A model generated the notes under the pieces. It searched no databases and was not told the origin of the DNA. It worked only from the letters and a program-made list of their open reading frames with translations. This document shows, in pieces, positions 18,024 through 26,942 of a stretch of 29,191 bases of DNA. The DNA is from Bacteroides sp. Its GTDB lineage: Bacteria > Bacteroidota > Bacteroidia > Bacteroidales > Bacteroidaceae. Within the stretch, counting starts at the first letter, position 1. Each line of letters opens with the position of its first letter. The DNA lies in assembly GCA_019416685.1 (NCBI GenBank), contig DXWV01000092.1, forward strand, positions 1-29,191, written 5' to 3'. Both the position numbers and the translations under genes were made by a program.

Positions 18024-19583
18024 ATGAAGAATACCATAAAAACAGCGTTTCTACTTGCTGTGCTCTTTGTCTCTTTCATGATGTATTCGTGCAAGGATGA
18101 ATGGAACGAACATTATGACCGGAATCAAACGCTGCCGGATCAAAACCTTTATGAATTAATAAAAGAAAGCAGTTCATTATCGAAGTTTGCCAAGCTCATC
18201 AAAGTGGCAGGATATGATACATTGCTCGTTTCAACTCAGACGTTTACCGTTTGGGCGCCCAGCGATGAGGCGATTGCAGCAGTGGATGAATCGGATCTGG
18301 AACAGGTACGTTTGTTGGTTAGCAATCATATTGCACGTTTCAATCACTCTACTTCGGAACCGGATTCTAAAGTGATACGTATGATAAACGGTAAGGTGTA
18401 TTATTACTCTCATCAGAATGGTTTGACTTTTGGGGGAAGTAGTTTGGTATCGAAAGACCGGCTTGCCAAAAATGGTATCTTGCATACAGTAGACAAGCAG
18501 ATTGTATATGCTCATAATCTCTCTGAATACATTACGGCTCAAAGTAATACGACTAAAATAGCCTCGTTTATTTCGAGATATCTCAAGGAGATACAGGAAG
18601 AACAGGGGTATGATACGATCACGACTTGGTATAATCCTTTGCTGGAGGATAAACTGTATGGTTTAGGTAATATTTCTGCCGAAGATTCTGTCTTTACGAT
18701 GATTATTCCGACGGATGCTGCCTGGGATGCTGCTTATGAACGGATCTCTCCTTATTTTAATGTTTATAACGCAGATGCTGATTTGGCAGATTCAATTAAG
18801 AGAGTACAAACTTCACTTGCTATTATCAATGATTTGATTTACAGAGAAAGAATCAATGATCCGGCGGAGTATATGACATTGACATCAACATCGGGAAGTA
18901 TCATTACAGATGTTAACAATCTTTTCAAAGGAACCAGTAGGGTGAATGCTTCTAACGGTGTGATCTATTTGGCAGATGAAATCAGGTATGATAATACTGA
19001 AACGTGGAATAAGCCCATATCGGTGGAATGTGAAGAACAGGAAGGACGTGTAACGGGAATTTATACCAGTATCTATACTCGTACGGTAGGGACAAACAGT
19101 GGGATAGGAGAGATTAGTGGTAACCGTTATGTTGAGGTACAACCGACTAATACTTCTGCACAGCCTTCTGTTACATTTGATATTCCGGACGTACTTTCCG
19201 GAAAGTATGATATCTATGTCGATTTTATACCGGCTGTTATTGACGGAGAGTCTTTTGCCAATGACAGTACCAAGCTTTCTTTCCGCATTACGTATATGAA
19301 TGCTCAGGGTAAATCGACATTCAAAACGATTAAATCTGATGAATTTGTGACCAGTGGAACCAAAAAGACAAGAATTAAGGTAGCCAGTGAATTTGAATTC
19401 CCAATCTCGAATTATTATGATCGTTTGTGGATGCTTGATGAAGAAAGCAGTTTGCTTCCGAAAGATGTGACGACGAATTTCAGAATAGATACAAATGTGT
19501 CAAAAACTGAACTCAGTGCTAATATTTTCACTCGAAAATTCCGTGTTGACAGAATTGTTTTTGAACCCATTCGTAATAAATAG
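18024..19583 (+). CDS. Two-domain fasciclin lipoprotein with C-terminal beta-sandwich (DUF5108-like)
   Basis: A 519-residue lipoprotein with Cys23 in MYSC followed by KDE. FAS1-like domain 1 spans about 38-165 (FTVWAPSDEAIAAV, LAKNGILHTVDKQIVY). A second, more divergent one spans 168-323 (TMIIPTDAAWDAAY, ASNGVIYLADEIRYD). The C-terminal region (about 330-516) alternates beta-strand patterns (RYVEVQP, VTFDIPDVLSGKYDIYVDFIPA, KFRVDRIVFEPI), as in families attached to fasciclin domains in Bacteroides PULs. It differs in sequence from the C-terminal region of the preceding gene but has a similar position and size. It ends 12 bp before the second SusC gene. Confidence 0.8.
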   Translation: MKNTIKTAFLLAVLFVSFMMYSCKDEWNEHYDRNQTLPDQNLYELIKESSSLSKFAKLIKVAGYDTLLVSTQTFTVWAPSDEAIAAVDESDLEQVRLLVSNHIARFNHSTSEPDSKVIRMINGKVYYYSHQNGLTFGGSSLVSKDRLAKNGILHTVDKQIVYAHNLSEYITAQSNTTKIASFISRYLKEIQEEQGYDTITTWYNPLLEDKLYGLGNISAEDSVFTMIIPTDAAWDAAYERISPYFNVYNADADLADSIKRVQTSLAIINDLIYRERINDPAEYMTLTSTSGSIITDVNNLFKGTSRVNASNGVIYLADEIRYDNTETWNKPISVECEEQEGRVTGIYTSIYTRTVGTNSGIGEISGNRYVEVQPTNTSAQPSVTFDIPDVLSGKYDIYVDFIPAVIDGESFANDSTKLSFRITYMNAQGKSTFKTIKSDEFVTSGTKKTRIKVASEFEFPISNYYDRLWMLDEESSLLPKDVTTNFRIDTNVSKTELSANIFTRKFRVDRIVFEPIRNK

Positions 19584-19595
19584 GAGCAGTGATCA

Positions 19596-22500
19596 ATGAA
19601 AAAGATATATTTAAATATGAGATTTATGCTTAAACCGATAGGTCTATGCTTGCTTATGACAATAAGTGGCGGTGCTGTGATGGCTCAGGAAGCTGACTCC
19701 ACAGCGGTTGCCCAGGTAAAGGTTGAACAATATAAACATATTGTGAGAGGACAGGTGGTAAGTTCATCTACGAAACAGAATTTTGCCGGAGCCAGAATCA
19801 GTGTGGTAGATACGAGAATCACGACAATGACCTCCGATGACGGAATGTTTGAACTCAAAGTGCCTCATACGAATGTGACATTGGCTGTTGATGCTCCCGG
19901 CTATCTGCCTCAGATCATTTCGGTGAAAGGACGTAGTAACGTTAATATACAGTTGTTGGAAGACACAGAGGCAAACAGTTTTTATGATAAAACGGTTTTA
20001 TCGGCCAATAAGGCGAGTGTGGTAACAAAGGTTACGCCATCGATTGCAAGTATTGACCAGGATTTTTCAACTCGTCTGAATGGAGAACTGCGTTCTGTAT
20101 CACATTCCGGAGCAACGGGAAATGGGGCGGCTGTTTTTATTCGTGGATTGAATTCTCTGAATATGAAGGCTCAGCCTTTATATATCGTTGATGGGGCGAT
20201 ATGGCAGATGCAGGAAGGAATGGCTTCCATTCATGCCGGATTCTTTAATAATCCGCTTGCATTGATTGATCCCAACGATGTGGAAGATATTACAGTGTTG
20301 AAAGACGGAACGTCTATCTATGGCAGTAAAGGTGGTAACGGTGTAGTGATTATTAATACAAAACGTAGTAAGAGTATGGCTACTGATATCTCCGCCTTTA
20401 TGTCTTTGGGGTATCAGTCTCCTTACAAGACGATTCCCGTGATGGGAGCGGCAGATTACCGGTTGTATGCATCCGATGTATTAAGCGATGTGTATGATAA
20501 CAGTTCGCTGGTTAATAATTTGCATTTTCTGGATGATGATCAAACGAAGTCTTACTATAAAGCGAGCCATAATAACACGGATTGGCTGAAGCTGATAAAT
20601 AAGGGAGCAATGAGCCAGAACTATGGTATCAGTGTGAAAGGTGGAGATGCAATTGCATTGTATGCTTTCTCAGTAGGATATAATAAGAGTGAAGGGAATA
20701 TTGAAAATACTGATTTTAACCGTTTGAACGTACGTTTTAATTCGGATATTCATCTGACTGATAAATTGAAGTTTCTTTTTGACATTGCTTTCGCACAGTC
20801 TGAAAATAACATGCGTAACGATGGTATTGATGAGATTGCTTCACCGTCTTACCTGTCACTGATCAAGTCGCCGGTGTATAGTCCTTATCAATATAACCGT
20901 GATGGTTCACAAAGCACAAAATTGAGTAGTGTAGACGAGTTGGGTGTTGGTAATCCGATCTCTTTGGTCGATTTAAGTGTAGGGCTTTCTAAGAAGTATC
21001 GTTTTAATATCAATGCTCTTCCGTCTTATTCTTTTACGGATAAACTGAAGGTAGGATTGATGTTCAGTTATACGTGGGATAAACTGAACGAAGAGTATTT
21101 CAAGCCGTCGGAAGGTTTGGCTGAACAGCCATTGGTGAATGAGAACGGAGAAATATATGCCTACTCGCGCAATATGGTTAAAAACGCCATGGCAAAGCAG
21201 ACTTCGATTCATTGGAACGCCTTTGTTGATTGGTCTCCGATACGTAACAGTGTTCATAATTTGGATTTGACCGGTGGGTATCGCTTCTTCTCTGATAATT
21301 TGGAATCAAACTATGGTGAAGGGCATAATACCAGTTCAGATCGTATGAACAGCTTGTCGAATACAACTTCCGGCTTGCGTAGTACTTCCGGTACTACAGA
21401 GAATTGGCGATCTATGTCTTGGTACTTTAATGCGGATTATAAATATCAGAACCGTTATTTACTGAATGTAGTTGCTGCTATGGATGCTTCTTCACGTTTT
21501 GGTAAAGAAGCCGAAGGGGCCCTCAAAATGGGTGGGCTTGCATGGGGGATTTTCCCTTCTGTGTCTGCCGGATGGATTGTTTCGTCCGAAGAGTTTATGA
21601 AAGACATCCGTTTTCTGGATTTCTTGAAGCTGGATGTTAGCTATGGACTTTCCGGGAATGATGACCTGCAGAATTATGCAACTCGTTCGTACTTCAACTC
21701 TATAAACTTTATGGGAAGTGCCAACGGTCTAATTCTTGCTAATTACAAGAATGACAAACTGAAATGGGAAACCACGGGAAAAGCAAAATTCGGTGTGGAT
21801 CTCAGCATGTTCAATAACCGTTGGTCAGTTAGAGCAGACTTTTTCACCTCTACTACCAAAGACTTGCTGATACGTAAGCAGCTTCCTGAAACATCGAGCC
21901 TTGAGTATTCATTGACTAACGATGGTAAGTTGAAGAATAAAGGATTTGAGATTGCAACGAACGTGCGTATACTTAATCTGAGAAACTGGAAACTTGACTT
22001 TGGTGCGATGTTGGGACATTATAAGAATAAAATAGTTTCACTGGCAGGTGGTTCATACACCACAGATTTCCAGGGAGCCCGGATTCTTACTGCCGAGAAT
22101 AGTCCTGCGGGAGTATTCTACGGATATAAGACTAAAGGTGTTTTCAGTACCAGTGAAGAAGCAGCTGCAGCGGGATTAAGTCTTCGTTCCGAATCGGGAG
22201 AGCTTATTCCGTTTGGTGCCGGTGATATGCGTTTTGAGGAGGTAGTGGAAGATCATATCATCAATGAGAAAGATCTGCAGGTGATCGGTGATCCCAATCC
22301 GGATTTATATGGAAACTTCAATTTCAATCTGCGGTATAAGAATCTGACTCTTGAAACACTGTTTACCTACTCTTATGGCAATGACGCTTATAACGGACTT
22401 CGGGCTAACCTGGAGGCGGGTAGTAATATCTATAATCAGGCAACAAGTATGCAAAACCGTTGGGTAGCCAATGGTCAGCAGACTGATATTCCTCGTGCTG

Positions 22501-22787
22501 TATACAAGGACCCTATGGGTAACTCACGTTTCTCGGATCGTTGGATTGAGGATGCCTCTTTCTTGAAATTCAAGACTTTGTCTGTATCTTACAAAGTACC
22601 ACTGAATTTGTCTTATCTTCAAGAAATTACAGTATGGGGAACCGTCAACAACCTGTTTACTCTCACAAAATATAAAGGTGCGGATCCTGAATTCTCTTAT
22701 GGTAATTCGGTATTGTATCAAGGGATAGATGCAGGTCTTACACCCCAATCACGCTCTTTCCTGATAGGAGTTAGAGTTAATTTATAA
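19596..22787 (+). CDS. SusC-like TonB-dependent outer-membrane transporter (second pair)
   Basis: A protein of 1063 residues. The signal peptide ends near MA|Q (30). A carboxypeptidase-regulatory-like domain spans about 48-122. The plug (about 135-258) contains AVFIRGLNSLN, PLYIVDGAIW and VLKDGTSIYGSKGGNGVVIINTK, and the barrel ends in RVNL. The usual DEVVVTA TonB box is missing; YDKTVLSANKAS (130-141) occupies its place. The plug motif VLKDGTS-IYGSKG is two residues shorter than the matching stretch of the first SusC. The two SusC proteins are too different to be recent duplicates, suggesting import of different ligands or fragments. Pairs with the SusD gene 33 bp downstream. Confidence 0.93.
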   Translation: MKKIYLNMRFMLKPIGLCLLMTISGGAVMAQEADSTAVAQVKVEQYKHIVRGQVVSSSTKQNFAGARISVVDTRITTMTSDDGMFELKVPHTNVTLAVDAPGYLPQIISVKGRSNVNIQLLEDTEANSFYDKTVLSANKASVVTKVTPSIASIDQDFSTRLNGELRSVSHSGATGNGAAVFIRGLNSLNMKAQPLYIVDGAIWQMQEGMASIHAGFFNNPLALIDPNDVEDITVLKDGTSIYGSKGGNGVVIINTKRSKSMATDISAFMSLGYQSPYKTIPVMGAADYRLYASDVLSDVYDNSSLVNNLHFLDDDQTKSYYKASHNNTDWLKLINKGAMSQNYGISVKGGDAIALYAFSVGYNKSEGNIENTDFNRLNVRFNSDIHLTDKLKFLFDIAFAQSENNMRNDGIDEIASPSYLSLIKSPVYSPYQYNRDGSQSTKLSSVDELGVGNPISLVDLSVGLSKKYRFNINALPSYSFTDKLKVGLMFSYTWDKLNEEYFKPSEGLAEQPLVNENGEIYAYSRNMVKNAMAKQTSIHWNAFVDWSPIRNSVHNLDLTGGYRFFSDNLESNYGEGHNTSSDRMNSLSNTTSGLRSTSGTTENWRSMSWYFNADYKYQNRYLLNVVAAMDASSRFGKEAEGALKMGGLAWGIFPSVSAGWIVSSEEFMKDIRFLDFLKLDVSYGLSGNDDLQNYATRSYFNSINFMGSANGLILANYKNDKLKWETTGKAKFGVDLSMFNNRWSVRADFFTSTTKDLLIRKQLPETSSLEYSLTNDGKLKNKGFEIATNVRILNLRNWKLDFGAMLGHYKNKIVSLAGGSYTTDFQGARILTAENSPAGVFYGYKTKGVFSTSEEAAAAGLSLRSESGELIPFGAGDMRFEEVVEDHIINEKDLQVIGDPNPDLYGNFNFNLRYKNLTLETLFTYSYGNDAYNGLRANLEAGSNIYNQATSMQNRWVANGQQTDIPRAVYKDPMGNSRFSDRWIEDASFLKFKTLSVSYKVPLNLSYLQEITVWGTVNNLFTLTKYKGADPEFSYGNSVLYQGIDAGLTPQSRSFLIGVRVNL

Positions 22788-22820
22788 TAACGGCTTTAGT
22801 CTGTAAAAAATACAAGAGAT

Positions 22821-24527
22821 ATGAAAACTAAAATCAAATATACAGGAACATTGCTAACTTTTATCACAGCATTATTCTTTTTAGGAAGTTGTGAGGATAT
22901 GTTGAATATGGATTCTTCAAGGGTTGCCTTTGAAGATGATAATCAGCTCAAGTCGCCCAATGATTCAATTTATTCTGTAATAGGTATACTCTCACAGCTT
23001 CAAAAGGTGGGAGAGCCCTATGTGTTGCTTGGTGAGTTGCGTGGGGATCTGATGACTGTGTCTGATAATGCGTCTTTTTCTTTGAAAGAGATTAATAACT
23101 TCGATATTACTTCAGAGAACACCTATTTGAATAAGCGGAATTATTATACGATCATCAATAATTGCAACTATGCGATTGCCCGGATGGATACTGCAATCAC
23201 CATTCGTAATGAGAAAGTGATGTTGCCTGAGTTTGCAGCGATAAAAGCGATACGGGCATGGACCTATTTTCAGTTGGCTCAGATTTATGGAAAGGTAAGT
23301 TACATTACTGAGCCGATTTTAGATTATGATACGGCTTTAAAAGAATATCCGGTGATCGGGATGGACGATCTGGCATCAAAGTTGATTACCGATTTGCTTC
23401 CTTATATCGATGTACGTGGTCTGAATTATGGCTCTATTGACGGTCTGTACTCACCGTTGTTCTTTATTCCTATCCCGATGTTGTTGGGAGATTTATATCT
23501 CTATCAGAATCAGTATAATGAAGCGGCTGGTATGTATTATAAATTGATGGTTGATAAAAACTATTCTATCTCATCAGGTTATATTAGTTATTGGAATTCT
23601 CAGGCTCGTGACGGTGCTACCGGTGAACATATCAATTCCTATATTGATGAAGTGATTACTAAAATAGCGTATAGTTCTGTACCGAAAGACTATCACACTG
23701 ATTTGGTTAACATGTCTTTCAATAATGTAACAAGTCTGCTACCCGCACAAAACTTTATTGACGAAATGTCATTGAAAACACACTTCTTTGCCACCCGTTT
23801 GGACGGAACGATTACGGCTTACTTTACAGGCGATTTGCGTGGAAACATAAAACTTCCGTCTACCAATGAAGAGTTGGGAGATGCGTTTGAATCGGTGAAT
23901 ATTGCGGGTGTGGGTCCGAAGGTGCTTATTAAGAAGTTTGTGAATGGTGCACAAGAGGAATTTACAATACCTGTTGAGGATAACAATGGATTGCTGGAGA
24001 ATGCATATATTCTGAGATCGATTCCTCTTTATCGTCATCCTCATCTTTATTTACGCTTTGCTGAAGCTGTAAACCGTGCCGGAAAACCTACATTTGCCTT
24101 TGCAGTATTAAAATATGGGTTGACGGAAGAAACAATTGCTAATCCGGAAAGGGTAAATCCTGCCGAATTGGCTGGTGGAGAATCGTATCTTGATTTCTCT
24201 TTTAATGCCTATAATGTAGGTACGGCTTGTCGTGGACGCGGGATGGGTATTTCGAAAGATGCGTCCGACTTTGTAATCCCTGATTTTTCACAAAATTCTC
24301 CTGCTTTAGCGCTACAGGATTCTATCGATTGGGTTGAACAGAAGATCCTTGAAGAGATGGCAGCAGAAACGGCCTATGAAGGTAATCGTTTCTTTGACTT
24401 ACTACGTATATCGCATCACAGAGCAGATCATCCGGCATTTATGGCTGAAAAGGTTGCTGTAAAATATGAGAATCCGGAAGCTATGAAAAGTAAACTGATG
24501 GATATAAATGCCTGGTTTTTGAAATAG
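22821..24527 (+). CDS. SusD/RagB-like surface lipoprotein (second pair)
   Basis: A 568-residue lipoprotein with lipobox LGSC (Cys24) followed by ED. It has SusD features: GELRGDLMTVSDNAS near 70, YYTIINNCNYAIARMDTAI near 110, AIKAIRAWTYFQLAQIYGKVSYITEPI near 140, and a C-terminal AYEGNRFFDLLRISHHRADH near 520. It probably caps the SusC encoded just upstream. It is the last gene of the operon. No strong T-rich terminator follows directly; the next structure is the inverted repeat at 24590-24683. Confidence 0.93.
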   Translation: MKTKIKYTGTLLTFITALFFLGSCEDMLNMDSSRVAFEDDNQLKSPNDSIYSVIGILSQLQKVGEPYVLLGELRGDLMTVSDNASFSLKEINNFDITSENTYLNKRNYYTIINNCNYAIARMDTAITIRNEKVMLPEFAAIKAIRAWTYFQLAQIYGKVSYITEPILDYDTALKEYPVIGMDDLASKLITDLLPYIDVRGLNYGSIDGLYSPLFFIPIPMLLGDLYLYQNQYNEAAGMYYKLMVDKNYSISSGYISYWNSQARDGATGEHINSYIDEVITKIAYSSVPKDYHTDLVNMSFNNVTSLLPAQNFIDEMSLKTHFFATRLDGTITAYFTGDLRGNIKLPSTNEELGDAFESVNIAGVGPKVLIKKFVNGAQEEFTIPVEDNNGLLENAYILRSIPLYRHPHLYLRFAEAVNRAGKPTFAFAVLKYGLTEETIANPERVNPAELAGGESYLDFSFNAYNVGTACRGRGMGISKDASDFVIPDFSQNSPALALQDSIDWVEQKILEEMAAETAYEGNRFFDLLRISHHRADHPAFMAEKVAVKYENPEAMKSKLMDINAWFLK

Positions 24528-24845
24528 AAAACGAAAGAAGAGAACCGTTTCAAAGTACGGAACACAGAACTTTAATTATTTGATAAAACGCGGATGAACA
24601 CAGATGATCGCAGATGAATACAGATTAAAAGATTGTAGTTGTCTTCTATTTGTTTCCCTTTGCGAAAATCTGCGTTCATCCGCCTTTCAATTAACCATCT
24701 CTTCGCGTACCTCCCCGTGTGGGAAGTACTCAGGACTGATCCTAAATGTAATAAAAAGCAGAATACTGCTTATACTATTGTCTTTTTATTTTGTCATTTC
24801 AAAATTCTTTCCGTTCTTTGTCCTCGTAATTACAAAGAACTACTT
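24528..24845. other. Intergenic region between PUL operon and rfbA
   Basis: The region holds the large inverted repeat at 24590-24683 and, presumably, the rfbA promoter between about 24690 and 24840, though no perfect TAnnTTTG box was found. The open frame reaching back to 24639 gives residues with no family similarity and overlaps the repeat, so it is not treated as coding. Confidence 0.5.
24590..24683. repeat. Large imperfect inverted repeat (REP-like or terminator)
   Basis: GCGGATGAACACAGAT (24590-24605) pairs with ATCTGCGTTCATCCGC (24668-24683) with one mismatch, enclosing 62 nt. The interior holds further short repeats of the CAGATGA/CAGATTA type (24601-24627). Words of this kind recur in Bacteroides intergenic DNA, from memory rather than a search. 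It may stop transcription from the second SusD gene. Confidence 0.65.
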
Positions 24846-25712
24846 ATGAAAGGGATTATTCTTGCCGGTGGAAGTGCTACGCGCCTCTATCCATTGTCTA
24901 AAGCCATATCGAAACAAATCATGCCGGTATATGACAAGCCGATGATTTATTATCCACTCTCCACATTGATGTTGGCGGGTATTCGTGAAGTATTGATAAT
25001 TTCTACTCCCCGTGATCTGCCAATGTTTCGTGATCTTCTGGGAACGGGCGAAGAATTGGGTATGTCTTTTCAATATAAGATACAAGAACAGCCTAATGGG
25101 TTGGCACAGGCATTTGTACTGGGCGCTGATTTTCTGAATGGAGAACCGGGATGTTTAATACTTGGAGATAACATGTTCTATGGACAAGGATTCTCGGCTA
25201 TGCTTCGTCGGGCGGCTATGATAGAGAAGGGGGCTTGTGTCTTTGGTTATTATGTGAAAGATCCCCGTGCGTATGGAGTAGTCGAGTTTGATGAGTCCGG
25301 AAAGGTCATTTCTCTTGAAGAGAAGCCGGTTGCCCCTAAAAGTAATTATGCTGTTCCCGGTCTTTATTTTTACGATGCTACTGTTACTGAAAAGGCGGCA
25401 TCGCTTCAACCTTCTGCCCGGGGGGAATATGAAATTACCGACCTGAATAAGCTTTATCTCGATGAAGGTACGCTGCAGGTTGAGCTTTTTGGCCGTGGTT
25501 TTGCCTGGTTGGATACAGGAAACTGTGATAGTTTGCTTGAAGCCTCTAATTTTGTAGCTACTATTCAGAACCGACAGGGATTCTATGTCAGTTGTATTGA
25601 AGAGATAGCCTGGCGTAATAGCTGGATCACGACAGCGCAACTTCGTGTGCTGGGCGAAAAACTACAGAAAACAGAGTATGGTAAATATCTCTTGGAGTTG
25701 GCTGAACAATAA
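24846..25712 (+). CDS. rfbA: Glucose-1-phosphate thymidylyltransferase
   Basis: A 288-residue nucleotidyltransferase of normal family length that makes dTDP-glucose from dTTP and glucose-1-phosphate, the first step of dTDP-L-rhamnose synthesis. The chosen ATG directly begins the family N-terminus MKGIILAGGSATRLYP, with the nucleotide-binding loop carrying A where many homologues have G. The adjoining KQIMPVYDKPMIYYPLSTLM block, LGDNMFYG and GEYEITDLNKLYL are also family motifs. A longer in-frame extension to 24639 has no family similarity. It lies 21 bp before rfbB. The product feeds capsule or O-antigen sugars in the cytoplasm. Confidence 0.95.
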   Translation: MKGIILAGGSATRLYPLSKAISKQIMPVYDKPMIYYPLSTLMLAGIREVLIISTPRDLPMFRDLLGTGEELGMSFQYKIQEQPNGLAQAFVLGADFLNGEPGCLILGDNMFYGQGFSAMLRRAAMIEKGACVFGYYVKDPRAYGVVEFDESGKVISLEEKPVAPKSNYAVPGLYFYDATVTEKAASLQPSARGEYEITDLNKLYLDEGTLQVELFGRGFAWLDTGNCDSLLEASNFVATIQNRQGFYVSCIEEIAWRNSWITTAQLRVLGEKLQKTEYGKYLLELAEQ

Positions 25713-25733
25713 AATCAACATAACAGAAATAAT

Positions 25734-26867
25734 ATGAAAACTTATCTTGTAACCGGTGCTGCCGGATTTATTGGCGCTAATTATTTGAAGTACATTCTGG
25801 CCAAACATGATGATATTCGTGTAGTGGTGCTCGATGCACTGACTTATGCCGGAAACCTTGGCACCATTGCAAAAGACATCGATAATGAACGTTGCTTTTT
25901 TGTGAAAGGAGATATCTGTGATCGTGATTTGGCTGATCAGCTTTTTGCTGAATATAAGTTTGACTATGTTGTAAACTTTGCTGCTGAAAGTCACGTTGAC
26001 CGTAGTATTGAGAACCCTCAGTTATTCCTTATCACTAATATTCTGGGTACACAGAATCTGCTTGATGCTGCCCGTCGTGCCTGGGTGACAGGAAAAGATG
26101 AGAACGGATATCCAACCTGGCGTAAGGGAGTGCGTTATCACCAGGTATCTACTGACGAGGTGTATGGCTCGCTGGGTGCTGAAGGGTATTTTCATGAAAC
26201 AACTCCGCTCTGCCCGCATAGTCCGTATAGTGCTTCAAAAACAAGTGCGGATATGGTGGTAATGGCTTACCATGATACGTACAAAATGCCGGTTACTATC
26301 ACTCGTTGCTCTAATAACTATGGTCCGTATCATTTTCCGGAAAAACTGATCCCGTTGATTATCAAGAATATTATTGAAGGAAAGAAACTTCCTGTATATG
26401 GTGACGGTAGTAATGTACGCGATTGGTTGTACGTGGAAGACCATTGCAAAGCTATTGATCTGGTAGTGCGCCAGGGAGTAGAAGGCGAAGTGTACAATGT
26501 GGGTGGACATAACGAAAAGACCAACCTCGAAATTGTTAAATTGACTATTGCTACTATACATCGTTTGATGACTGAGCATCCGGAATACCGTAAGGTGCTG
26601 AAAAAGCAAGAAAAGAATGCTAATGGTGAAATTGCTATTGATTGGATAAACGAGAGCCTGATTACTTTCGTCAAAGATCGCTTGGGACATGACCAACGTT
26701 ATGCTATTGACCCTACAAAGATTACCGATGCTTTAGGCTGGTATCCTGAAACAAAGTTTGAAGTGGGTATTGTGAAAACCATTGAGTGGTATCTGAACAA
26801 TCAGGAATGGGTGGAAGAAGTAACCAGTGGCGATTATCAGAAATACTACGAAAGGATGTATAAATAG
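25734..26867 (+). CDS. rfbB: dTDP-glucose 4,6-dehydratase
   Basis: A 377-residue short-chain dehydrogenase/reductase that converts dTDP-glucose to dTDP-4-keto-6-deoxyglucose, step two of the rhamnose pathway. The NAD-binding GAAGFIG lies at 8-14. STDEVYG at 139-145 carries the catalytic Thr-Asp-Glu, and YSASK has Tyr165 and Lys169. NNYGPYHFPEKLIPLII and GDGSNVRDWLYVEDH are also typical. It is cotranscribed with rfbA. No epimerase (rfbC) or reductase (rfbD) gene is present in the window, so the rest of the pathway must be encoded elsewhere. Confidence 0.96.
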   Translation: MKTYLVTGAAGFIGANYLKYILAKHDDIRVVVLDALTYAGNLGTIAKDIDNERCFFVKGDICDRDLADQLFAEYKFDYVVNFAAESHVDRSIENPQLFLITNILGTQNLLDAARRAWVTGKDENGYPTWRKGVRYHQVSTDEVYGSLGAEGYFHETTPLCPHSPYSASKTSADMVVMAYHDTYKMPVTITRCSNNYGPYHFPEKLIPLIIKNIIEGKKLPVYGDGSNVRDWLYVEDHCKAIDLVVRQGVEGEVYNVGGHNEKTNLEIVKLTIATIHRLMTEHPEYRKVLKKQEKNANGEIAIDWINESLITFVKDRLGHDQRYAIDPTKITDALGWYPETKFEVGIVKTIEWYLNNQEWVEEVTSGDYQKYYERMYK

Positions 26868-26942
26868 TGATTAATGATTGGTGATTAGTGGCTACGCTAT
26901 TATGCCGCATGGTACTAATCACTAATCACCAATCACCAATCA
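26868..26942. terminator. Bidirectional hairpin between convergent rfbB and menA
   Basis: A 23-nt arm at 26868-26890 pairs with 26920-26942 with only two mismatches and a 29-nt loop. The arms consist of repeated GATTGGTGATTAGTG-type words. The left arm begins right after the rfbB stop. The right arm contains the last codons and stop of menA (about 26926-26942), so the C-terminal VIGDW of MenA is encoded within the repeat. The convergent position suggests transcription termination for both genes. Confidence 0.75.

Noticed and set aside
8610..24527. CRISPR array, prophage or integrative element inside the locus
   Set aside because: No regularly spaced direct repeats with unique spacers and no integrase, transposase, relaxase or phage genes were found.
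24639..24845. Upstream in-frame extension of rfbA
   Set aside because: The extra 69 residues show no family similarity and overlap an inverted repeat. The ATG at 24846 begins exactly at the conserved MKGIILAGG motif.
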